The notes beneath the pieces are model-generated. The model saw only the letters and a program-made list of their open reading frames with translations, had not been told where the DNA came from and ran no database searches. Shown one piece after another: positions 14,661-18,694 of a stretch of 18,694 nucleotides of DNA (positions are counted from its first letter, which is position 1; each line of letters opens with the position of its first letter). Origin of the DNA: a bacterium (GTDB taxonomy: Bacteria > Bacteroidota > Bacteroidia > Bacteroidales > Bacteroidaceae). A program made the translations under genes and the position numbers. The DNA is taken from the NCBI GenBank assembly GCA_004559785.1, contig SFXD01000040.1:1-18694 (forward strand), written 5' to 3'.

Positions 14661-14705
14661 GGCACACAGTGGTGGGTAGATAAAGAATCCGACTCCATTG
14701 GTGCC
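14661..14705 (+). other. Long imperfect hairpin upstream of the C10 peptidase
   Basis: GGCAC-A-CAGTGG (14661-14672) pairs with CCATTG-GTGCC (14695-14705), giving about 11 bp with one bulged A and one G-U pair around a 22-base loop. It ends 38 bp before the ATG at 14744. It could be a 5' leader structure of the peptidase mRNA or part of the galE transcript end. I could not fit it to a tRNA or a known riboswitch. Confidence 0.4.
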
Positions 14706-14743
14706 TTCATTGCATGTAAATCAATTCAAATAACCATTTACTT

Positions 14744-17700
14744 ATGAAACTGTATACACTATTCTTCGCCATCTTCTTGTCCTCGCCGTTGCTCCTGCTT
14801 GCAGAGCCGGTAGACAAGACGCAAGCCCTCTCAAGGGCACAGGCATACATGCTTGCAAGGGGTAAGTTCATCGATGCCCGGGAATCTCCCAAGCTGCCTC
14901 AACGGCGGCGTGCCTGTGCGGTACCCGGGTCGACAAGCGAATATTATTATGTCTTCAATGCCTCAGCCGACAATGGTTACGTCATAGTTTCAGGTGACGA
15001 CCGTACTCCGGAGATTCTGGGTTATGTGGAACGCGGCTCGTTCGATCCCGACAACATTCCTGAGAACATGCAGTCATGGCTGCAGCTGTACGTCGACCAA
15101 ATAAAGTATCTTGACGACAACAACGTACAGGTCGACAAAGAGAAAGTAAAATCCCGCCGAAAGGCAAACGCCACGCGACATAGCATTCCTATGATAATGC
15201 GTACAAAGTGGAACCAAGGCTACCCCTACAACCTCACGTGTCCGCAATATTACAAGTCCGACGGCACTACGGCTCTGCCGGCAAGCGGTTGCGTTGCCAC
15301 GGCACTGGCGCAGGTGATGAACCATTACAGGTATCCGGCTAAAACCAAGGTAATGATACCCTCATATACCAACAGCTATACCCTGAGCAACGGCTCGACC
15401 AAGACAGTGACCGTGAAAGCCGTACCGCGTAACACTGCCATAGATTGGGACAACATGTGTGACGTCTACAATGGCAACCAGACAGGCGTGCAGGACACGG
15501 CCGTCGCAGATCTCATGAAAATAATAGGTACTGCCGTCAAGATGGGCTATGGCGCACAGTCAGGAGCGGTGTTCGGCAAGAATGTCGTTACGGCTTTCGT
15601 CAACTATTTCGGATATGACGACAGCGCATATATGGCAGAAAGGGGCGACTACACCCTGGACGAGTGGTTCGACCTCGTGTATTCCGAGATTGCAGCCGGT
15701 CGCCCCGTTGGGTTCTCTGGTTCTTCTTCCGGTGGAGCCCACGCATTCGTCCTCGACGGATTTGACGGCGAGCAACTCTTCCATGTCAACTGGGGATGGG
15801 GAGGAGGAAGCGACGGATGGTTCCTGATAGGTATCCTCAATCCCGGCGACAATTCCGGAACGGGAGCCAGCAGCAGTAGCGACGGCTACAGCATGGGGCA
15901 GAATGCACTTTGCAACCTTTCATTGCCGGACAACGTCAGGGTAGAGTCGACGACATGCCTTACCATCAACGACATAACCGTAAGCGGCACGAACATCAAG
16001 GGGAACTATATCAACTGGACAGGTTCTACCAATAGCTTCAACGCTGCCATAGTAAGGCTGAACGAGAATGGCACCCTGTCGCCCGTAGGGGGCACACAGT
16101 CGCTTACCGGACTTGGAAACAACTACTTCCATACGCTTACGTTCAACGTAAACGGCAAGCTCCCGCAAGGCACGCACAGGTTGTCTCCTGCCAGCAAACT
16201 GGCATCGAACAAGACATGGCGACCTCAGCTCGACTTCAAGCGTGAATACATCGAGGCTGTCGTCGACGAATCAAACAAAGTTACCCTTACCTACGTCAAG
16301 CCCGTGGAGGATATATGCATAGACACCATCGTCTTCCCGGGCAAGCGGATAGCAGGCGAGGAACAAGAGGTGAAGGTGACGTTCAGGAACAACGGCGACG
16401 AATATTACCGCGAAGTGCGCTTCTTTGCCAGCACGAACGATACCAAGGCGTACACAGACAGCCGTTCCATTGTTGCCGTGCGCAAGGGCGAGACGGTAGA
16501 CGTCTCCTTCTTCTTCAAGCCTTCGGCTGCAGGCACATACAACCTGTGGTTCTGCACCAAATCGGATGGAAGCGGAGAGGTTGGCAGAGGTTCCGTAGAG
16601 ATAGTCACTAAGGCAGATGCCGAGGTAGACAAACTTTCGGTTACGTCTTTCCTGTTCAGCAATATGGTTAACGGCGTCATGTACGGAAACGTCCTGTCGG
16701 GCAAATGCAACATAAGGAATACGTCCGCAAAGGAGTTCAACGGCAAGATAAAGCTGCAACTCTGGAGACAGGCAGCAGGCAGCAATACGGCATGGTCTTC
16801 CTCAAGCAAGACGGTGGAGATGAGCATCGCCCCTTCCAAGACGATGCCAGCCAACTTCCTCTTCGAAGGCCTCGACAATACGTCGACCTACCGCATCCAG
16901 GTTTTGTATGTCGGCCAGGATGGCGAATTGCCCGGAGGCGGACTCTGGGAGCATGGATGGAAACTTACCCCTGGTGCACTGTTCTGGAAGGACAACGGAA
17001 CCCTTTCAGCCACCAGGGGGAGTGTTGCCCAGCAGGTGAACGCCTCTGCCTGCGGGATGTACGTCGGCGGATATAAGGTCTCCAAGTTCTATGCCACGGG
17101 CAACAAGAACCCCAATACCATATTCGCAATCAACGAGAACAGCAACGTTTCCACTACAGGCCTTGAGGGACGCAACATCGTTTTGGGCAGCCATGCCGAC
17201 AGCATTTCCTTTGTTAACGGCTATCCCTTCTATTCGCCCGTCTCCTTTGATGCCGACACAGCGGTATTCCGTATTCCTCTGGACGAAGAGTCCTTAGGCA
17301 AATGGAGCACCTTCACACTTCCGTTCAAGGCTGATTCCATCATGGCAGACGGCAAGGCTTGCATCCCCAACGATTCGCTTAGCCATGTATGGATATACGA
17401 GTTTGCATACACGGATGACGAAGGCAAGCCTGTCTTTGCCCCAGCCAAGGAACTCAGGGGCAACACTCCATACATCCTGGCATTCGACAAATGGCTATTG
17501 GGCAAGACCTTGGAGTTCACGTCAGCCAATACCACTGTGTTCAAGTCGGAGACAGACAAGATGATAGTAAGTTCTCCTACTTATAATATGTACGGAACTA
17601 CCTTCCAGCACACGTTGAACGATGTCTATACGCTGAACGACGAAGGAACGGCATTTACATACCAAAGCGAAAGTACCGTGATAGAGGGGCTCTCGACATA

Positions 17701-17950
17701 CATGACGACTTCTCTCGACAATTCTTCACGCCTTGACAGCATCGCCTTGCCTGAAATACCTGTATTCCCATATACCGAGGGTGATGTCTCAGGTGACGGC
17801 AGGGTGGATATCCTCGACGTGTACGTACTTGCCTCCTTCATCATCGAGCATCCTGCCACAGGCAATGTCGACGTGGCTGACGTAAATGGCGACGGAGTGG
17901 TGGACGGAAGGGACATGGTATCGCTGGTAAACAAGTTGAACAAGGAATAG
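14744..17950 (+). CDS. Secreted C10 (streptopain-like) cysteine peptidase with C-terminal dockerin-like module
   Basis: A 1068-residue multidomain protein. A signal peptide (about 1-20, ending LLLLA) precedes a streptopain-type propeptide (about 25-145, with SADNGYVIVSGDDRTPEILG and NIPENMQSWL). The mature C10 peptidase domain spans about 146-395. Its catalytic Cys183 lies in ASGCVATALAQVMNHY and catalytic His333 in GGAHAFVLDGFDG, followed by HVNWGWGGGSDGWF. Residues about 510-625 look like a CARDB/Ig-like domain (EVKVTFRNNGDEYYREV), followed by another beta-rich module. The last 55 residues (1014-1068) hold two dockerin-like calcium loops, DVSGDGRVDILD and DVNGDGVVDGRD. Related enzymes include SpeB of Streptococcus and interpain A of Prevotella intermedia. 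Proteolysis of host or dietary protein is an inference. No Spi-type inhibitor gene is recognisable nearby. Confidence 0.93.
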   Translation: MKLYTLFFAIFLSSPLLLLAEPVDKTQALSRAQAYMLARGKFIDARESPKLPQRRRACAVPGSTSEYYYVFNASADNGYVIVSGDDRTPEILGYVERGSFDPDNIPENMQSWLQLYVDQIKYLDDNNVQVDKEKVKSRRKANATRHSIPMIMRTKWNQGYPYNLTCPQYYKSDGTTALPASGCVATALAQVMNHYRYPAKTKVMIPSYTNSYTLSNGSTKTVTVKAVPRNTAIDWDNMCDVYNGNQTGVQDTAVADLMKIIGTAVKMGYGAQSGAVFGKNVVTAFVNYFGYDDSAYMAERGDYTLDEWFDLVYSEIAAGRPVGFSGSSSGGAHAFVLDGFDGEQLFHVNWGWGGGSDGWFLIGILNPGDNSGTGASSSSDGYSMGQNALCNLSLPDNVRVESTTCLTINDITVSGTNIKGNYINWTGSTNSFNAAIVRLNENGTLSPVGGTQSLTGLGNNYFHTLTFNVNGKLPQGTHRLSPASKLASNKTWRPQLDFKREYIEAVVDESNKVTLTYVKPVEDICIDTIVFPGKRIAGEEQEVKVTFRNNGDEYYREVRFFASTNDTKAYTDSRSIVAVRKGETVDVSFFFKPSAAGTYNLWFCTKSDGSGEVGRGSVEIVTKADAEVDKLSVTSFLFSNMVNGVMYGNVLSGKCNIRNTSAKEFNGKIKLQLWRQAAGSNTAWSSSSKTVEMSIAPSKTMPANFLFEGLDNTSTYRIQVLYVGQDGELPGGGLWEHGWKLTPGALFWKDNGTLSATRGSVAQQVNASACGMYVGGYKVSKFYATGNKNPNTIFAINENSNVSTTGLEGRNIVLGSHADSISFVNGYPFYSPVSFDADTAVFRIPLDEESLGKWSTFTLPFKADSIMADGKACIPNDSLSHVWIYEFAYTDDEGKPVFAPAKELRGNTPYILAFDKWLLGKTLEFTSANTTVFKSETDKMIVSSPTYNMYGTTFQHTLNDVYTLNDEGTAFTYQSESTVIEGLSTYMTTSLDNSSRLDSIALPEIPVFPYTEGDVSGDGRVDILDVYVLASFIIEHPATGNVDVADVNGDGVVDGRDMVSLVNKLNKE

Positions 17951-17978
17951 TAATACTCTTTTGTTCCTACTTAAACGG

Positions 17979-18013
17979 CATCCCCCTCTCTTACTTGGTA
18001 AGATTGGGGGATG
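17979..18013 (+). terminator. Strong hairpin after the C10 peptidase gene
   Basis: CATCCCCC (17979-17986) pairs perfectly with GGGGGATG (18006-18013). A second inner stem, CTTAC (17990-17994) with GTAAG (17998-18002), makes a two-part hairpin. It lies 28 bp after the peptidase stop. The following bases TCACTTT give only a weak T-tract. Confidence 0.65.
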
Positions 18014-18070
18014 TCACTTTAGTGGTCTTGTATCTAACCACGCCCCCACATGCAAGGGCTGGCGGGTATG

Positions 18071-18444
18071 TCAACTATAATCTTCCTTACCGAACGTCAA
18101 CTCGATCAGCACCTCTCCGGTGCTTTCGCTATGATATATGTAGCGGAACCTGATATTCGCATCCTTGTAATCGGCAATCGTACCGTTCTGGTACATGAAC
18201 GTCGCCGCGCTTACAGGCTGAGAGCAAATATAATAGAAGCGATCCACTAGAGAAACCTCTGTAAGATGGAGAACCTCATCAAGCTCATTCCAGAACCCTT
18301 CGATATCCGGATCATTACGCTCTCCAAGGCAGATGCCATGCTTGATAAGGCAAAACGGACAATGCCACAGGAGTATAAAGAATTTTTTTCTCCTTCACTC
18401 TCCGCCTTTTTTAAACATATTTCTGCGAGAGAGCAGAATGCCAT
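18071..18444 (-). pseudogene. Unrecognised ORF interrupted by a frameshift at an A7 run
   Basis: On the minus strand an open stretch of 108 codons ends at a TGA (18071-18073). Its translation is strongly protein-like (ICLGERNDPDIEGFWNELDE, VDRFYYICSQPVSAATFMYQ, IRFRYIYHSESTGEVLIELT) but has no ATG near its upstream end. A second frame begins at ATG 18444 (MAFCSLAEICLKKAESEGEK). It runs into the seven-A run at plus 18383-18389 and leaves it in the wrong frame. One extra A would join the two into a protein of about 124 residues. I do not recognise the family; a CPFC pair is visible. It may be a decayed gene, a sequencing error, or a slippage-controlled gene. Confidence 0.5.
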
Positions 18445-18476
18445 ACATCAAAGAAAAAAAATAAAAAACAACATAA

Positions 18477-18694
18477 ATGATAAGTAGTAAATGGAATTAC
18501 TTACCCCTGACATCCGAACAAAAAAGAGTAGAGGCCCAGCTGGCGACTAAGTTTCCCAACTGCCCTGCCATTAGCCAACTGCTGGTGCAGCGAGGCATCG
18601 AGACTTGGGACGAAGTGCAACAATTCTTCCACCCATCAATGTCACAGATGCACGACCCATTCCTCATGCAGGATATGCACAAAGCGGTGAAGAG
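18477..18694 (+). CDS. recJ: Single-stranded-DNA-specific exonuclease RecJ, N-terminus only
   Basis: RecJ is the 5'-to-3' single-strand exonuclease of the DHH phosphoesterase family, used in recombinational and mismatch repair. From ATG 18477 the frame is open to the window edge (72 codons). The start SKWNYLPLTSEQKRVE, then ISQLLVQRGIETWDEVQQFF and HPSMSQMHDPFLMQDMHKAV, matches the conserved RecJ N-terminus, including the 'LL.QRGI' and 'DPFLM.DM..AV' motifs. The DHH catalytic motifs lie beyond the window. The leader is A-rich without a Shine-Dalgarno sequence. It is divergent from the broken minus-strand ORF, whose putative ATG is only 32 bp away. Confidence 0.9.
   Translation, partial: MISSKWNYLPLTSEQKRVEAQLATKFPNCPAISQLLVQRGIETWDEVQQFFHPSMSQMHDPFLMQDMHKAVK

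Noticed and set aside
14661..14705. Possible tRNA-like or known riboswitch structure
   Set aside because: Only one stem is visible, with no T-loop sequence, no anticodon arm of proper length and no match to a riboswitch core I know.
14744..18444. C10 peptidase plus adjacent inhibitor pair
   Set aside because: C10 peptidases are sometimes next to Spi-type inhibitors, but the broken minus-strand ORF downstream shows no propeptide-like sequence or signal peptide and is on the opposite strand.
18266..18487. Plus-strand reading frame of 73 residues overlapping the start of recJ
   Set aside because: Its tail is Lys/Asn-rich because it runs into the AT-rich recJ leader, and most of it lies antisense to a much more protein-like minus-strand frame. 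I treat it as a chance ORF.

Overview
The window looks like a chromosomal segment from a Bacteroidota species, most likely Bacteroidales close to Prevotella. Three observations support this. Several genes are preceded by the Bacteroidota-type -7 box TAnnTTTG, and Shine-Dalgarno sequences are largely absent. The protein families are typical of the group: DUF4286, DUF1573, GH123, a C10 cysteine peptidase with a C-terminal dockerin-like module, a single helicase-associated domain, and an RseC-headed Rnf operon. Finally, two different promoter regions share an identical 15-mer. No rRNA, tRNA, CRISPR array, insertion sequence, phage gene or plasmid gene was recognised.

Left part (1-3590). A DUF1573 secreted protein runs off the left edge on the minus strand and is divergent from a plus-strand operon of DUF4286, ruvC and a ModF-like double ABC ATPase. 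A two-helix mini membrane protein, a 22-bp tandem repeat and a one-domain helicase-associated protein follow.

Middle part (3590-7690). A secreted Ser/Gly/His-rich protein with 16-residue repeats lies on the minus strand. It is divergent from a GH123-like secreted glycosidase. The isoprenoid kinase IspE lies on the minus strand, convergent with the glycosidase.

Rnf operon (7638-13287). The order is rseC-like, rnfB, rnfC, rnfD, rnfG, rnfE, rnfA, all on the plus strand with short gaps or 4-bp overlaps. Together they should build the membrane complex that couples ferredoxin:NAD+ electron transfer to ion pumping.

Right part (13288-18694). A 7-bp-periodic repeat block carrying two 41-bp inserts separates rnfA from galE. 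Next come a structured intergenic region, a 1068-residue C10 peptidase, a strong hairpin, a broken-looking minus-strand ORF with a frameshift at an A7 run, and the start of recJ at the right edge.

I found no clear new multi-gene system; most genes are housekeeping or belong to known Bacteroidota families. The items most worth a second look are the heptad-repeat block, the frameshifted ORF before recJ, the two flavinylation-like motifs in RnfG, and the asymmetric ABC ATPase.
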